Assembly: GCF_013033515.1 (NCBI RefSeq)
Contig: NZ_WQEG01000001.1
Coordinates: 1,116,001-1,180,000, forward strand
Reading direction: 5' to 3'
Source of the DNA: Ruegeria sp. HKCCA6707
GTDB lineage: Bacteria; Pseudomonadota; Alphaproteobacteria; Rhodobacterales; Rhodobacteraceae
Length of the DNA: 64,000 bases
Numbering within the stretch: the stretch's first letter is position 1; the number at the start of each line of letters is the position of its first letter. Below are positions 9,267-18,719 of the stretch, piece after piece. The position numbers were made by a program, and so were the translations under genes. The notes beneath the pieces are model-generated. The model made no database searches, was not told the origin of the DNA, and was given only the letters and a program-made list of their open reading frames with translations.

Positions 9267-9626
9267 ATGAGTATTGAAGGGGAAAGCAAAGACGCAGGCC
9301 GGGAAGAGGCAATATCAGCCTCGCAACAGTTAGACTGTGAGACGGCCATGCTGTTACGGGCGACAATCCGCCCAATCTTTGCAAATGCGGGCAGCTGGAC
9401 CGCATTGGCCGAGGTTCTGAAGGACAAAGGCTATCGCCTAGCCTTCCGACGTGGTCGGCTGTGCATCACCGAACACGAAACGGGCAAGCGGGTCTGCGGG
9501 CTAAAGTTTCTCGGGATCGAATTTCTGGATCTGGTACGCCGAATGGGGCGCCCGATCGTCGTGGCCCGAGGCAAGCACGCAGATGGCGACGTACTGACAG
9601 CCCGCCCGCACATCAGCCGCGCCTAG
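9267..9626 (+). CDS. Small conserved-looking protein of unknown function
   Basis: 119-residue protein with no signal peptide or membrane segment. The central part (about 35-95) has a recurring roseobacter pattern: a tryptophan region SWTALAEVLKDKGYRLAF, then RGRLCITEHETGKRVC and LKFLGIEFLDLVRRMGRP. This suggests a small DNA- or RNA-associated fold, but I do not recognise the function. A purine-rich stretch GAGCGGGGG precedes the ATG. Its 3' end overlaps the convergent GT2 gene by four bases. Confidence 0.55.
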   Translation: MSIEGESKDAGREEAISASQQLDCETAMLLRATIRPIFANAGSWTALAEVLKDKGYRLAFRRGRLCITEHETGKRVCGLKFLGIEFLDLVRRMGRPIVVARGKHADGDVLTARPHISRA

Positions 9627-10513
9627 TATTTGCGCCAGACCTGAAGCGAACGGCGCAGCGTTTTGGCCAAGCAATGTCGTGCTGCAATCATGATCGGCTC
9701 GGGCGTGTCCTGCCTGCGCAAAAGCTCAAGCAGCAATCGCGCTGGCATGTGGCCGCGTCTGTAGAACTCGGCAAAGTCCTCAAGCGTCAGGTTTCGGGCT
9801 GACTTGAACCCGTCGTAGAACTTTAGCCAGACCTTTGCATAGTCCAGCCCGGTTTCGGCATCATCCTGGGTCACACCTCTGTCCCAGAACAACGAAACCG
9901 CATCGTCCATACGCTCCCCCTGATACCCTGAAGCGATCAGTCGCAACATCAGGTCGTAATCAGCAGCGATCCGAAAATTGGTGTCATGTCCCCCCAAGGC
10001 CAGAAAAACGTCGCGGCGCAGAAAAACCGAGTTATGGCAAAAGGGCATGCGCTGAAGAATGGCTGTGACCGACATCCGTTTTTCTTTGCGCGTCTCGCCG
10101 CTTCGGAACTTTTGCACCGTAGAGCCGTATAGAAAGGCAGGACGTGTCGCTCGTAACCGATCAGCGGCCATGTTCAGCACATCATCCGAGGCAAGCGCGT
10201 CGTCCGAGTTCAAGAACAGAACGTATTCGCCGCGCGCGGCTGCAACGCCCTTGTTCATCGCGTCATAAAGCCCGGTATCGGGTTCAGAGATCAGACGCGC
10301 ATTCGGGGCCTGATCGACCAGTTCCTGAACGAACGCAACGGTACCATCGGTCGAGGCACCGTCTTGAATGATATGCTCGGCCTCGGCGCAGTTTTGGCGC
10401 GCCATGCAGGCCATCGCGCGCTCGAACCCCGCCTGCCGCCCTTGCGACAGCAGATCATAGGTCGCCGTGACGACCGAGATCAGCGGGGAAGAGGCTTCAG
10501 CCGAGTTGCTCAT
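9623..10513 (-). CDS. Family 2 glycosyltransferase
   Basis: GT2 enzyme of 296 residues, likely transferring a sugar from a nucleotide-sugar donor onto a glycan acceptor at the cytoplasmic face. The GT-A fold shows as ISVVTATYD at 12-20, the nucleotide-binding loop DGASTDGT at 51-58, [13 protein letters not shown] at 78-90 and the metal-binding region FLNSDD at 100-105. A later [10 protein letters not shown] segment is typical of WcaA-type transferases. The ATG at 10513 lies inside the 3' end of proS (17-base overlap), so it is probably transcribed with proS. A longer start at 10540 is possible but less likely. Confidence 0.85.
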   Translation of the reverse strand: MSNSAEASSPLISVVTATYDLLSQGRQAGFERAMACMARQNCAEAEHIIQDGASTDGTVAFVQELVDQAPNARLISEPDTGLYDAMNKGVAAARGEYVLFLNSDDALASDDVLNMAADRLRATRPAFLYGSTVQKFRSGETRKEKRMSVTAILQRMPFCHNSVFLRRDVFLALGGHDTNFRIAADYDLMLRLIASGYQGERMDDAVSLFWDRGVTQDDAETGLDYAKVWLKFYDGFKSARNLTLEDFAEFYRRGHMPARLLLELLRRQDTPEPIMIAARHCLAKTLRRSLQVWRKY

Positions 10514-11837
10514 AAATCTCGGCGATCTTGGTGACCGCAACTTTGGGGCTCAACTCTTCGCTTTCGCCTGTGCGGCGGCTGGTCAGTTCGACCACACCGT
10601 TTTTCAGGCCACGTGGACCCACAGTGATCCGCCAGGGCAAACCGATCAGATCCATGGTGGCAAACTTGCCCCCTGCCCGTTCGTTACGATCATCATAAAG
10701 CGGCTCAAGGCCCAGCGCGGTCAAGGCGGCATAGAGTTTGTCGCAGGCCGCATCAGCCTCTTCATCACCTTGCTTCAGGTTCACGATGCCGCAATGGAAC
10801 GGCGTCACGCCTTCAGGCCAGATGATGCCCTTGTCGTCATGGCTGGCCTCGATGATCGCACCGATCAGACGGCTGACACCGATGCCATGACTACCCATGT
10901 GAACCGGGGTCGGCTTGCCGTCGGGGCCTTGGACAGTTGCCCCCATCGCCTCGGAATATTTGGTGCCGAAATAGAAGATTTGACCGACTTCGATACCACG
11001 CGCCACGCGGCGACGCTCCTCAGGGACCTGATTAAACAGCGCCTCATCATGAGTTTCGTCAGTGCGCGCGTATTTCGAGGTGAACTCTTCCAGAATGGCC
11101 TGACATTGCGCCCGGTCATCATAGTCTATGTCCCTGTCGCCAAAGGTCAGGTCGGTGACGGCGCTGTCATAGAAGACCTCGGATTCGCCGGTGTCGGCCA
11201 GCACCAAGAATTCATGCGTGTCATCCCCACCAATGGGACCGGAATCCGCGCGCATCGGGATGGCTTGCAGGCCCATGCGTTCATAGGTGCGCAGATAGCT
11301 GACCAGATGACGGTTATAAGCGTGCAGCGCGTCCTCTTTGGTCAGGTCAAAGTTATACCCGTCCTTCATGTAAAACTCGCGCCCACGCATCACGCCAAAG
11401 CGCGGGCGGATCTCGTCGCGGAATTTCCACTGGATCTGATAGAGCGTCAGCGGCAGGTCTTTATAGCTGTTGACGTGGCCGCGGAAAATGTCAGTCACCA
11501 GTTCCTCAGCCGTTGGCGTGTAAAGCATATCGCGCCCGTGCCGGTCCTGCATCCGCAGCATTTCCTGGCCGTAGTCGTCATAACGCCCGGACTCGCGCCA
11601 CAGGTCCGCCGATTGCAGGATCGGCATCTGAATGGCGATATGCCCGGCCCGCGCCTGTTCCTCATGCACGATGTTTTCCAGCTTGCGCAGAACCTTGAAG
11701 CCCAGTGGCAGCCAGGAATAAATCCCCGCAGCGGCTTGCTTGATCATGCCTGCGCGCAGCATCAGCCGATGGCTGACGATCTGAGCCTCGGAGGGGTTTT
11801 CCTTGAGAACGGGCAAAAAGTAACGGCTGAGGCGCAT
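10497..11837 (-). CDS. proS: Proline--tRNA ligase
   Basis: Class II aminoacyl-tRNA synthetase charging tRNA-Pro. 446 residues: the short alphaproteobacterial form without the editing insertion domain of the long bacterial enzyme. Motif 2 ([26 protein letters not shown]) is at about 138-163 and motif 3 ([14 protein letters not shown]) near 330. The anticodon-binding domain is at the C-terminus (about 350-446). The N-terminal [18 protein letters not shown] is the standard start. Confidence 0.96.
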   Translation of the reverse strand: MRLSRYFLPVLKENPSEAQIVSHRLMLRAGMIKQAAAGIYSWLPLGFKVLRKLENIVHEEQARAGHIAIQMPILQSADLWRESGRYDDYGQEMLRMQDRHGRDMLYTPTAEELVTDIFRGHVNSYKDLPLTLYQIQWKFRDEIRPRFGVMRGREFYMKDGYNFDLTKEDALHAYNRHLVSYLRTYERMGLQAIPMRADSGPIGGDDTHEFLVLADTGESEVFYDSAVTDLTFGDRDIDYDDRAQCQAILEEFTSKYARTDETHDEALFNQVPEERRRVARGIEVGQIFYFGTKYSEAMGATVQGPDGKPTPVHMGSHGIGVSRLIGAIIEASHDDKGIIWPEGVTPFHCGIVNLKQGDEEADAACDKLYAALTALGLEPLYDDRNERAGGKFATMDLIGLPWRITVGPRGLKNGVVELTSRRTGESEELSPKVAVTKIAEIYEQLG

Positions 11838-12053
11838 TATTTAACCTTCAAAGGTGAATTGGAACATCAAAAGGTGATTATGCCAAAGCCCCGCCGGGGG
11901 CAATCACGCAATGACAAATTTACCACCCTGGGTCGCAACGCAGGGTTTGACGCCGAAACTGCCGGGCAAGGAAAAGCGGGCCGGATGAAGCGCTTGCATC
12001 AGCGCCATTGATGCGCCAAGAACAACCTCAAGAGCCGCAACAAGGGGATCGCC

Positions 12054-13127
12054 ATGGCTTTGCCGGTTAAGGATCAGCTTCGCTACTGGGGTGTGGTGGC
12101 TGCGGTTTTTGTGTTGATTCTCTGGGCCTTGGGCGACGTTCTTCTGCCGTTCGTGATCGGTGGCGCCATCGCCTATTTCCTGGACCCGGTCGCCGACCGA
12201 CTTGAGAAACTGGGCCTGTCCCGAATGGCGGCAACTGCCGTGATTACCGTGGTTGGCGTGTTGAGCTTTGTCTTGCTGATCGTGATGGTCGTGCCCGCGC
12301 TGATCACGCAATTGCTGGATCTGGTTGATATCCTTCCCAGCCTGTTCAAAGAGCTGCGCGGCTTTATCGAACGTCAGTTCCCATCCCTACTGGATCAGGA
12401 ATCGAGCACGCACCAGATGCTTGTGTCATTCGGTGAGACCCTGAAATCCAAAACCGGTGATGTTCTGCAAACGGTTCTGGCATCACTGGGTTCGGCCATC
12501 AATATCGTTGTGCTGATTGTCATCGTCCCGGTTGTCTCGGTCTATCTACTGATGGATTGGGACCGCATGATCGCCCGCATTGGCGAGCTGCTGCCGCGTG
12601 ACCATGCCCCCACCATCAAGCGCCTCGCAAGCGAGATCGACGCTGTTCTGGCCTCGTTTGTGCGCGGTATGGGCACGGTCTGTTTGATCCTAGGTACCTA
12701 TTATGCCGTCGCACTGATGCTGGCGGGACTGCAATTTGGTTTGATCGTAGGATTCATCGCCGGAATGGTGACGTTCATCCCCTATCTGGGCGCTCTGATT
12801 GGCGGAGCGTTGGCCATCGGCCTGGCCCTGTTTCAATTCTGGGGCGATTGGGCCCATATCGCATTGATTGCAGGCATCTTTGCGGTGGGTCAGGTGACCG
12901 AGGGCAATTTCCTGACCCCAAAACTGGTCGGCAGTTCGGTGGGGTTACACCCGGTCTGGTTGCTGCTGGCGCTGTCAGTCTTTGGGGCGCTGTTTGGCTT
13001 TGTGGGTATGTTGATCGCGGTTCCTGTTGCAGCAGGCTTGGGCGTGCTGGCGCGTTTCGGGACGTCGCTCTACCTCGACAGTCGCCTCTATACGGGGCTG
13101 GAAGGACAAGCGCAGGACGACGCGTGA
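12054..13127 (+). CDS. AI-2E family (PerM/YdiK) transporter
   Basis: Integral membrane protein of 357 residues, of the family named after TqsA (AI-2 exporter). Other members act as sodium/proton antiporters or are uncharacterised, so the substrate is open. N-terminal helices (about 10-90) precede a soluble stretch (100-150). The C-terminal helices hold the conserved FIPYLGALIGG and GNFLTPKLVGSSVGLHPVWLLLAL segments. It is followed directly by hdaA, whose ATG begins at the next base after the stop, so the genes form an operon. The 216-base gap to proS holds nothing else I can identify. Confidence 0.88.
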   Translation: MALPVKDQLRYWGVVAAVFVLILWALGDVLLPFVIGGAIAYFLDPVADRLEKLGLSRMAATAVITVVGVLSFVLLIVMVVPALITQLLDLVDILPSLFKELRGFIERQFPSLLDQESSTHQMLVSFGETLKSKTGDVLQTVLASLGSAINIVVLIVIVPVVSVYLLMDWDRMIARIGELLPRDHAPTIKRLASEIDAVLASFVRGMGTVCLILGTYYAVALMLAGLQFGLIVGFIAGMVTFIPYLGALIGGALAIGLALFQFWGDWAHIALIAGIFAVGQVTEGNFLTPKLVGSSVGLHPVWLLLALSVFGALFGFVGMLIAVPVAAGLGVLARFGTSLYLDSRLYTGLEGQAQDDA

Positions 13128-13817
13128 ATGGCCACTCAACTCAGCTTTGACCTGCCCTCAAAAATCGCCTTGGGGCGCGAAGATTTCTTTGTCTCTCCGG
13201 CCAATGCATTGGCGGTTGCCATGATCTCGGCCACCTCTTGGCCCGGGGGCAAACTGGTTCTGACCGGCCCAACCGGATCGGGCAAAACACACCTGACCCA
13301 TGTTTGGGCCGCCGAGGCCAAGGCCGCCATTATTCAGGCCAGCACGCTGCGCCATGATGACGTGCCGCAATTGGCGCGGGGTCCGGTCGCGGTGGAAGAC
13401 GTGCCGTTGATTGCAACGGATCCTGAGCAGCAGAAAACCCTGTTCCATCTGCACAATCTGGTCCTGGCCGAAGGCAATTCCCTGCTGTTGACGGGGCGCG
13501 CCGCACCCAGTTTCTGGGGTCTGACCCTGCCCGATCTGCAAAGCCGCATTGAAGGCGCACATCACGTTGCGCTTGAGGCCCCGGATGATGCCTTGCTGGG
13601 CGCGGTGCTGGCCAAGCTGTTTACCGACCGGCAACTGAATCCGGCCCCCGACGTAATGGCCTATCTGGTCAAACACATGGATCGCAGCTTTGAATCGGCC
13701 GCCCTGGTGGTTGATCGGCTGGACCAGATTGCGCTGGACGAAAAGCGCGAGATCACCCGCGCACTGGCCGTTCGGGTTCTGAACGCTCGCAACGACAAAG
13801 ACCATGGGGATGATTGA
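13128..13817 (+). CDS. hdaA: HdaA-like DnaA-family replication regulator
   Basis: 229-residue DnaA-family AAA+ protein. In Caulobacter, HdaA with the beta clamp stimulates DnaA-ATP hydrolysis and prevents over-initiation. The N-terminal QLSFDLP (residues 4-10) matches the clamp-binding motif of Hda proteins. Walker A (GPTGSGKTH) is at 47-55. The domain IV helix-turn-helix of DnaA is absent, as expected. The rest follows the AAA+ lid pattern (SRIEGAHHVALEAPDDALL). It lies between an AI-2E permease and ppx. In several Rhodobacterales the polyphosphate kinase gene comes next; here it does not. Confidence 0.85.
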   Translation: MATQLSFDLPSKIALGREDFFVSPANALAVAMISATSWPGGKLVLTGPTGSGKTHLTHVWAAEAKAAIIQASTLRHDDVPQLARGPVAVEDVPLIATDPEQQKTLFHLHNLVLAEGNSLLLTGRAAPSFWGLTLPDLQSRIEGAHHVALEAPDDALLGAVLAKLFTDRQLNPAPDVMAYLVKHMDRSFESAALVVDRLDQIALDEKREITRALAVRVLNARNDKDHGDD

Positions 13818-15411
13818 CCCAGCCATGACGATTGCGCATCCTGCGACCCAAAAGACCGGGGATATGATGGAACACAGCACCGAGATCGACGCCACGGACT
13901 ATGGGCCGTTCGGCAAGCCACTGATCGGTGATCCAAGTCTGCGCGCCCTGTCGCGTGTGGGGGTTGTGGATGTCGGATCAAACTCTGTCCGAATGGTGAT
14001 TTTTGACGGCGCCGCGCGGTCACCGGCTTATTTCTATAATGAAAAGGTCATGTGCGAATTGGGTGCGGGCCTGTCGGAAACCGGGCGCCTGAATCCACGC
14101 GGATGCGAGCGGGCGATGGCGGCACTGCGGCGGTTTCGTCACGTGGCAAATGATCTGGGCGTCCCCAAGCTTCATACCGTGGCTACGGCGGCGGTACGCG
14201 AAGCCGAAGACGGCCCCGATTTTTGTGATCTGGTCGAGCGCGAGATTGGCCTGAACATTCAGGTCGTCGATGGCGCGGAAGAGGCGCGGCTTTCGGCGCA
14301 AGGCGTCCTGCTAGGCTGGCCCGGAGCCTATGGTTTGATCTGCGACATCGGCGGTTCTTCCGTCGAGCTGGCCGAGATCGGTGACGGGCAAGTGGGCCGA
14401 CGGATGACCTCCCCCCTTGGGCCGCTGAAGCTGCGCGACATCAAGGGCGGACGCCGAGCGCGCAAAGCCCATATCAAGAAGACAATGGAAGAGATGCGCG
14501 ACCAGATGGGTCTACAACGAGACCGTCTGTTTCTGGTCGGTGGCAGTTGGCGGGCCTTTGCCCGGATCGACATGCTGCGACGCGGGTATCCTCTGAACGT
14601 TCTGCATGAATACCGCATGACCCACCAGCACGTGCGCGAAACCATTAAGCTCATCGAAAAAAGCGACGCTGATGAGCTGCGCAGCCAGGCCGGTGTGTCC
14701 GGCTCGCGTATGGCGCTGATGCCCTATGCGATGGACGTGCTGGCCCGGTTGATCCGCACGTTCAAACCCAAGGATATCGCCATATCCAGCTATGGCATTC
14801 GCGAAGGGCTGCTGTTCGAACAAATGCCCCAACATCTGCGCGACCGGGATCCGTTGATCGAAGCCAGCCGCTTTGCCGAGGCCAAGGATGCCCGTCTGCC
14901 GGGCTTTGGCAAGCATCTGTTCGATTTTGTTATGCCGCTCTTTCGCTCGGCCCCGCCGCAAAAGGTGCGGTTGATCAAGGCCGCTTGCCTGTTGCATGAC
15001 GTTAGCTGGCGCGCGCATCCCGACTATCGCGCCGAGGTCTGTTTCGAATATGTCACCCGCGCTAACATGAGCGGTTTGAAACATTCCGAACGCGTGTTCA
15101 TCGGGCTCGCGCTGCAGCATCGCTATCGCAACAAACGCGAGGGCAACCGCTTTGCACCGCTCTATGAGTTGCTGGACGAACGCAGCCAGAAGCAGGCCGA
15201 AGTCCTGGGCAAGGCCATGCGGTTTGGTGCGATGCTGTGGATGCCGAACACCGCCGCGATGGGCAAACTGAAATTCTATCCCAAGAAACAAGAGATTGAG
15301 CTGATCCTGCCAAAGATCGCACAACCCGTATTCAACGAAGTGGCCGAGGCCCGGTTCAAATCATTGGCAAATGCCCTGAAAGCCGAAGCCCGCGTGATCG
15401 TCCGGCGCTAG
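13804..15411 (+). CDS. ppx: Exopolyphosphatase / guanosine pentaphosphatase (Ppx/GppA family)
   Basis: Cytoplasmic enzyme that removes terminal phosphate from polyphosphate or pppGpp. 535 residues from the first ATG. The actin-like ATPase fold shows as VGVVDVGSNSVRMVIF (about 52-67) and ICDIGGSSVELAEI (about 176-189). The C-terminal helical HD-like domain includes LLHDVSWRAHPDYR near 398. The first ATG (13804) lies within hdaA; later ATGs at 13810, 13825, 13864 and 13867 are equally allowed, and no strong ribosome site decides. The extra N-terminal ~50 residues are not conserved in type. Confidence 0.9.
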   Translation: MGMIDPAMTIAHPATQKTGDMMEHSTEIDATDYGPFGKPLIGDPSLRALSRVGVVDVGSNSVRMVIFDGAARSPAYFYNEKVMCELGAGLSETGRLNPRGCERAMAALRRFRHVANDLGVPKLHTVATAAVREAEDGPDFCDLVEREIGLNIQVVDGAEEARLSAQGVLLGWPGAYGLICDIGGSSVELAEIGDGQVGRRMTSPLGPLKLRDIKGGRRARKAHIKKTMEEMRDQMGLQRDRLFLVGGSWRAFARIDMLRRGYPLNVLHEYRMTHQHVRETIKLIEKSDADELRSQAGVSGSRMALMPYAMDVLARLIRTFKPKDIAISSYGIREGLLFEQMPQHLRDRDPLIEASRFAEAKDARLPGFGKHLFDFVMPLFRSAPPQKVRLIKAACLLHDVSWRAHPDYRAEVCFEYVTRANMSGLKHSERVFIGLALQHRYRNKREGNRFAPLYELLDERSQKQAEVLGKAMRFGAMLWMPNTAAMGKLKFYPKKQEIELILPKIAQPVFNEVAEARFKSLANALKAEARVIVRR

Positions 15412-15427
15412 GAACGCGCGGCGCGTA

Positions 15428-15796
15428 TCAAATATCAGTTATGCCAGTTTCCGGGTCTGGTATCGGCAAGTCCGGCTCATCCTGCGGTGGCTTCTTGCGA
15501 ATGATGATGTCACCGTTGGGCAGCATCTCTGGCAACTCATAGGCGCTCCAATCTTCAATCTGCGCGGCAAGCTCGGCCAGGGCCGGGCCCATTTCCATCA
15601 GAAAAGATTGCATCGCTGGGCCAAACTGATCTGCCAGCCCCAGCAGGTCTTCCAGAGCGGGCTCCATTTCCTGCCGTAGCCCTTCCAGAAAAAGCTCGGC
15701 CCCGCGTTCCATCAGCGAAGGGCCATCTTGCTCTTGCGCCGCTGCAGGCAGCGCCATGGCAACGCTCAGACAGGAAGAGATCAAAAGTTGTTTCAT
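15428..15796 (-). CDS. Small secreted protein of unknown function
   Basis: 122-residue protein with a clear signal peptide (MKQLLISSCLSVAMALPAAAQ). The mature part is acidic and rich in Met, Leu and Glu (ERGAELFLEGLRQEMEPALEDL), probably alpha-helical. It ends in the conserved tail LPNGDIIIRKKP and a proline-rich stretch. This is a common roseobacter periplasmic family, sometimes labelled AAA+ ATPase in databases, but no Walker motif is present. The ATG at 15796 puts the signal peptide first; the longer frame to 15823 does not. Function unknown. Confidence 0.7.
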   Translation of the reverse strand: MKQLLISSCLSVAMALPAAAQEQDGPSLMERGAELFLEGLRQEMEPALEDLLGLADQFGPAMQSFLMEMGPALAELAAQIEDWSAYELPEMLPNGDIIIRKKPPQDEPDLPIPDPETGITDI

Positions 15797-15833
15797 GGGC
15801 TCAATATAGCTCTTGCACACCATGGGCGAAAGG

Positions 15834-16835
15834 TCAGAGGTCGATATCCAACGTCACCGGGAAGTGATCCGACGCAGTCAGCAATGCCTCACGCAGTTCT
15901 GGGTTCGACCAGCAAACCGCATCCCGGAACGGATGCCAAATGCGCCAGCTTGGGTCGCGCTGCCGCAAGTCGTCGCTGATCATGATGTAATCCAATAGAG
16001 CTTCCAGAAACCGTCCTTCATCCGGGCGCGCAAACCGCGCTGTTGACGGCAGCGAACCGGGTCGTGGCCCCAGAGCTTTGGCGGCATGGGGATCGAACAA
16101 TCCCGCCTCCAACAGAATTTCAACGGATGATCGGCCAAAAAGATGCTCGAATTCATCCAAACCGGGCCCGTCATTCAGATCGCCGAGCAGAATTGTCGGT
16201 GTCCCACTGTCCCGGTGTCCCCGCACCCGACGCGACAGCCAGATCGCTTGCGCCAATTGCTTGCGGCGATTGGCGATCGATATCCGGATCGCCTCGTCGC
16301 GCGATCCGGCCCCATGCGGCGCTTTGGACTTCAGATGCGCGCCAATCATCCGAAACGCGTTTCCCGCTTGAGTTTCGACGGCCAACTCCATCGGCGGCTT
16401 GGAGAACTGCACCACGTCCTGTGTTTCATCCACATCCAGATCAATGCGGAACTCCGCATCGAACCGAGGCGCGGTTGGATCGCTGGGTTCCCCGACCGGA
16501 TCGTGGCGAGGCTTGAGAACGTTCGCGTCGTAGAGCAGCGCCAATTCCTGATGGGTGTCATTTGGGTAACCCATCACCGCATGGGTGGTGCGCAGATCAA
16601 ACGCTTCCGCAAACCCCTGCAAGGCACGCACGGTGTTCTGAGACTTGCCGGTATTTGGTGCTTCGACGATCAGGACCGCATCGGCGTCCAAGGCCGTCAG
16701 AACCTTGGCAATTGCCTCGGCCTGCTGCGCGCGGGTGACGTCATGGCGGCCAGACCATTCATCATCGACCAGCACCCTATCCTTGCGGTCGAAAAGATTG
16801 GCGAACCATTCGATATTGTAGGTCGCCAATCGCAT
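15834..16835 (-). CDS. Endonuclease/exonuclease/phosphatase family protein
   Basis: 333-residue protein with the DNase I-like fold. The N-terminal motif YNIEWFANLF (about 6-15) carries the metal-binding Glu. Later come GAHLKSKAP (about 165), GDLNDGPG (about 218) and the final SDHFPV with the catalytic Asp-His pair. No signal peptide is present. The substrate may be nucleic acid or a phosphoester; the sequence does not decide. Its start lies three bases from the end of the DjlA-like gene, so the two are probably cotranscribed. Confidence 0.85.
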   Translation of the reverse strand: MRLATYNIEWFANLFDRKDRVLVDDEWSGRHDVTRAQQAEAIAKVLTALDADAVLIVEAPNTGKSQNTVRALQGFAEAFDLRTTHAVMGYPNDTHQELALLYDANVLKPRHDPVGEPSDPTAPRFDAEFRIDLDVDETQDVVQFSKPPMELAVETQAGNAFRMIGAHLKSKAPHGAGSRDEAIRISIANRRKQLAQAIWLSRRVRGHRDSGTPTILLGDLNDGPGLDEFEHLFGRSSVEILLEAGLFDPHAAKALGPRPGSLPSTARFARPDEGRFLEALLDYIMISDDLRQRDPSWRIWHPFRDAVCWSNPELREALLTASDHFPVTLDIDL

Positions 16836-16838
16836 CGT

Positions 16839-17519
16839 TCAGACCCGTGCGCCGTTGATTTCGTCCCAGGCACGGTTGATATCGATCATCTTCTTTTCGG
16901 CCAGTCGCACCGCTTCTTCAGGCACCCCCCGTGCCATCATCGCATCTGGATGCGTATCCCGCACGAGCTTGCGCCAGACCTTGCGAATTTCCTCTACGGG
17001 CATGTCGCGGGGTACACCCAGAACCGTATAGGGGTCGTGCGGTGCATCCGGTACAAACCGGGCCCGCAGGGCCATGAATTGCGCATCGGTCTGGCCGAAA
17101 ATACGGCTCACCTGTTCCAGGAATTCATCCTCGTTCGGGTGATAGAACCCATCTGCCAAAGCAATATGGAACAGACCTTCCATCAGGTCACACAGCGTTG
17201 TGCTGTCATCGGAAAACATGACCGAGATCTTGCGGGCATAGTCCTGATAGCCCGCCACGTCGGTGCGGGCCATGTCGAACACGCGCGCTGCGTTGGCCTC
17301 ATCCTCGCGCGCGATCTGAAACACATCCCGAAAGGCGGTCACCTCATCGCGCGTCACCTGCCCATCTGCCTTGGCCATCTTCGCGCCCAGCGCGATGACG
17401 GCAATGGTAAAGGCCACGGACCGTTCGGGCGGGGTGCGCAGTTTTTCGAAAACGGCCGTCAGGCTTTCACCCTGGGCCAACGCGCTCAGCGCATCGGATA
17501 TACGAGTCCAGATCGACAT
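16839..17519 (-). CDS. DjlA-like co-chaperone (TerB + J domain)
   Basis: 226-residue protein that combines a TerB-like helical domain (about 30-150: GAKMAKADGQVTRDEVTAFRDVF, acidic metal-site pattern) with a C-terminal J domain (about 162-226). The J domain holds the HPD tripeptide at about 190-192, which stimulates Hsp70 ATPase activity. E. coli DjlA has an N-terminal membrane anchor; none is obvious here, so the protein may be cytosolic. It lies in a minus-strand run with the phosphatase-family gene downstream and the GNAT gene upstream. Confidence 0.87.
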   Translation of the reverse strand: MSIWTRISDALSALAQGESLTAVFEKLRTPPERSVAFTIAVIALGAKMAKADGQVTRDEVTAFRDVFQIAREDEANAARVFDMARTDVAGYQDYARKISVMFSDDSTTLCDLMEGLFHIALADGFYHPNEDEFLEQVSRIFGQTDAQFMALRARFVPDAPHDPYTVLGVPRDMPVEEIRKVWRKLVRDTHPDAMMARGVPEEAVRLAEKKMIDINRAWDEINGARV

Positions 17520-17528
17520 AGGCGCACC

Positions 17529-18053
17529 CTAACGTGGAGTTTCCCCGGTGTCAGGTGCGACAGATGACTGCGGAGCAAGAATTTTTTGCATCAGGATTAG
17601 ATCCAGCCATTGGCCCCATTTCCAGCCAACCTCTGGCATTCGGCCAACCTGCACAAAGCCAAGCGACGCATGAAAGGCCACGGCGCCCGGATTGGCCGAA
17701 GATATCCCCGCCACTAGAACATGAACATCCGCGGCACGCGCCACCTGTTCCAGCGCCACCATCAAGGTGCGCCCTGTTCCCTGCCCGCGTGCATTGGGCG
17801 ACAATTGGACCGAGTGCTCGCAGCTCCGTGCATAGCCGGGGCCGGACCGAAACGGCCCATATGTGGCAAAGCCTACAACGTCATTGCCCTGCTCAGCCAC
17901 AAGAAACGCAGACCCCCGCCGTTCGATATCGACGGCAATTCTGCTTACATCTCTTTCGTCCGTTGTGAAGGTCACCAACGTGTCGCGGATGATGGGGTTG
18001 GTGATGTTCGCTATGGCCGCTGCATCCTCAACACGTGCCTTACGAATATTCAT
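17529..18053 (-). CDS. GNAT N-acetyltransferase, phosphinothricin acetyltransferase-like
   Basis: 174-residue acetyl-CoA-dependent acetyltransferase. The start IRKARVEDAAAIANITNPIIRDTLVTF and the acetyl-CoA loop ARGQGTGRTLM (about 88-98) fit the PAT/BAR subfamily, whose members acetylate amino groups of phosphinothricin or methionine derivatives. VAGISSANPGAVAFHASLGFVQVG is the typical beta6 region. The native substrate is unknown. It overlaps the end of the upstream VOC gene by four bases (ATGA). Confidence 0.85.
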   Translation of the reverse strand: MNIRKARVEDAAAIANITNPIIRDTLVTFTTDERDVSRIAVDIERRGSAFLVAEQGNDVVGFATYGPFRSGPGYARSCEHSVQLSPNARGQGTGRTLMVALEQVARAADVHVLVAGISSANPGAVAFHASLGFVQVGRMPEVGWKWGQWLDLILMQKILAPQSSVAPDTGETPR

Positions 18054-18652
18054 TCCAACACGCGCGGCCCATGCGGTGTCTGAAACTCCGCCCGCAGCGC
18101 CGCAGGTCCGGTATCGAAGACCACGAATTGCAGCTCACCCAGCAGTTTTGCCAGCTCGAGCGCGTCAGGGTGAAACACGACCAAACGGGTCAGACGACAA
18201 CCGCGATCCTGCAACATCCCTGCCGGGTGCAGATCACCGTGCCACTGAATCAACGCCGGGAACAGGTTGTCAAACGGCAAGCGTCCGCCCGGCGGCACCG
18301 CCATCTGCCAGCACAAGGCCCCGCGCGCCAGATCAATCGGCTCTCCGACGCCATCAGGGAAAATCGACAGCGAGGATGCAATATCGGGCACGCTGCAAAT
18401 CCAGTTGCTCAGCCGAGGCTGCCCCGCGAACCGATCCAGATCGAACCAGCGTGTACGTTCCAGTTGCGGCGCGTCAGGGTCGATCGCAATCGCTTCCAGA
18501 TAGAGCCCATCCGCAAGGCCAAGCAGTCGATTATAGGTGCCAAATTTCTCGTGCTTGCCACCCTCTTGCAACGGCACGCCAAGGGCTTGCTCAATATGGG
18601 CCGACGCCTCCTCCAACGTCTCTCCCGCCACCGCCAAATGGTCCAGTCTCAT
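18050..18652 (-). CDS. VOC (glyoxalase-like) family protein
   Basis: 200-residue protein of the glyoxalase-like domain family (PF13468 type). It begins MRLDHLAVAGETLEEASAHIEQALG and shows FGTYNRLLGLADGLYLEAIAIDP, a usual metal-site context. VOC proteins include dioxygenases, isomerases and lyases, and no particular activity can be given. The ATG at 18652 has a GGAGG ribosome site; the longer frame to 18703 lacks one. It is coupled to the downstream GNAT gene by overlapping stop and start. Confidence 0.82.
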   Translation of the reverse strand: MRLDHLAVAGETLEEASAHIEQALGVPLQEGGKHEKFGTYNRLLGLADGLYLEAIAIDPDAPQLERTRWFDLDRFAGQPRLSNWICSVPDIASSLSIFPDGVGEPIDLARGALCWQMAVPPGGRLPFDNLFPALIQWHGDLHPAGMLQDRGCRLTRLVVFHPDALELAKLLGELQFVVFDTGPAALRAEFQTPHGPRVLE

Positions 18653-18719
18653 TGTCTTTCCTCCACCAGGAGACCCGATCTTAGCTACGATCAACCGCCC
18701 CACGCCAAAAGATCCGCGT

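Noticed and set aside
10467-12011. 514-codon plus-strand open frame across proS
   Set aside because: Exactly antisense to proS, which has all family motifs; no ribosome site or recognisable domain.
16143-17567. 474-codon plus-strand open frame
   Set aside because: Antisense to the phosphatase-family and DjlA-like genes; no domain pattern.
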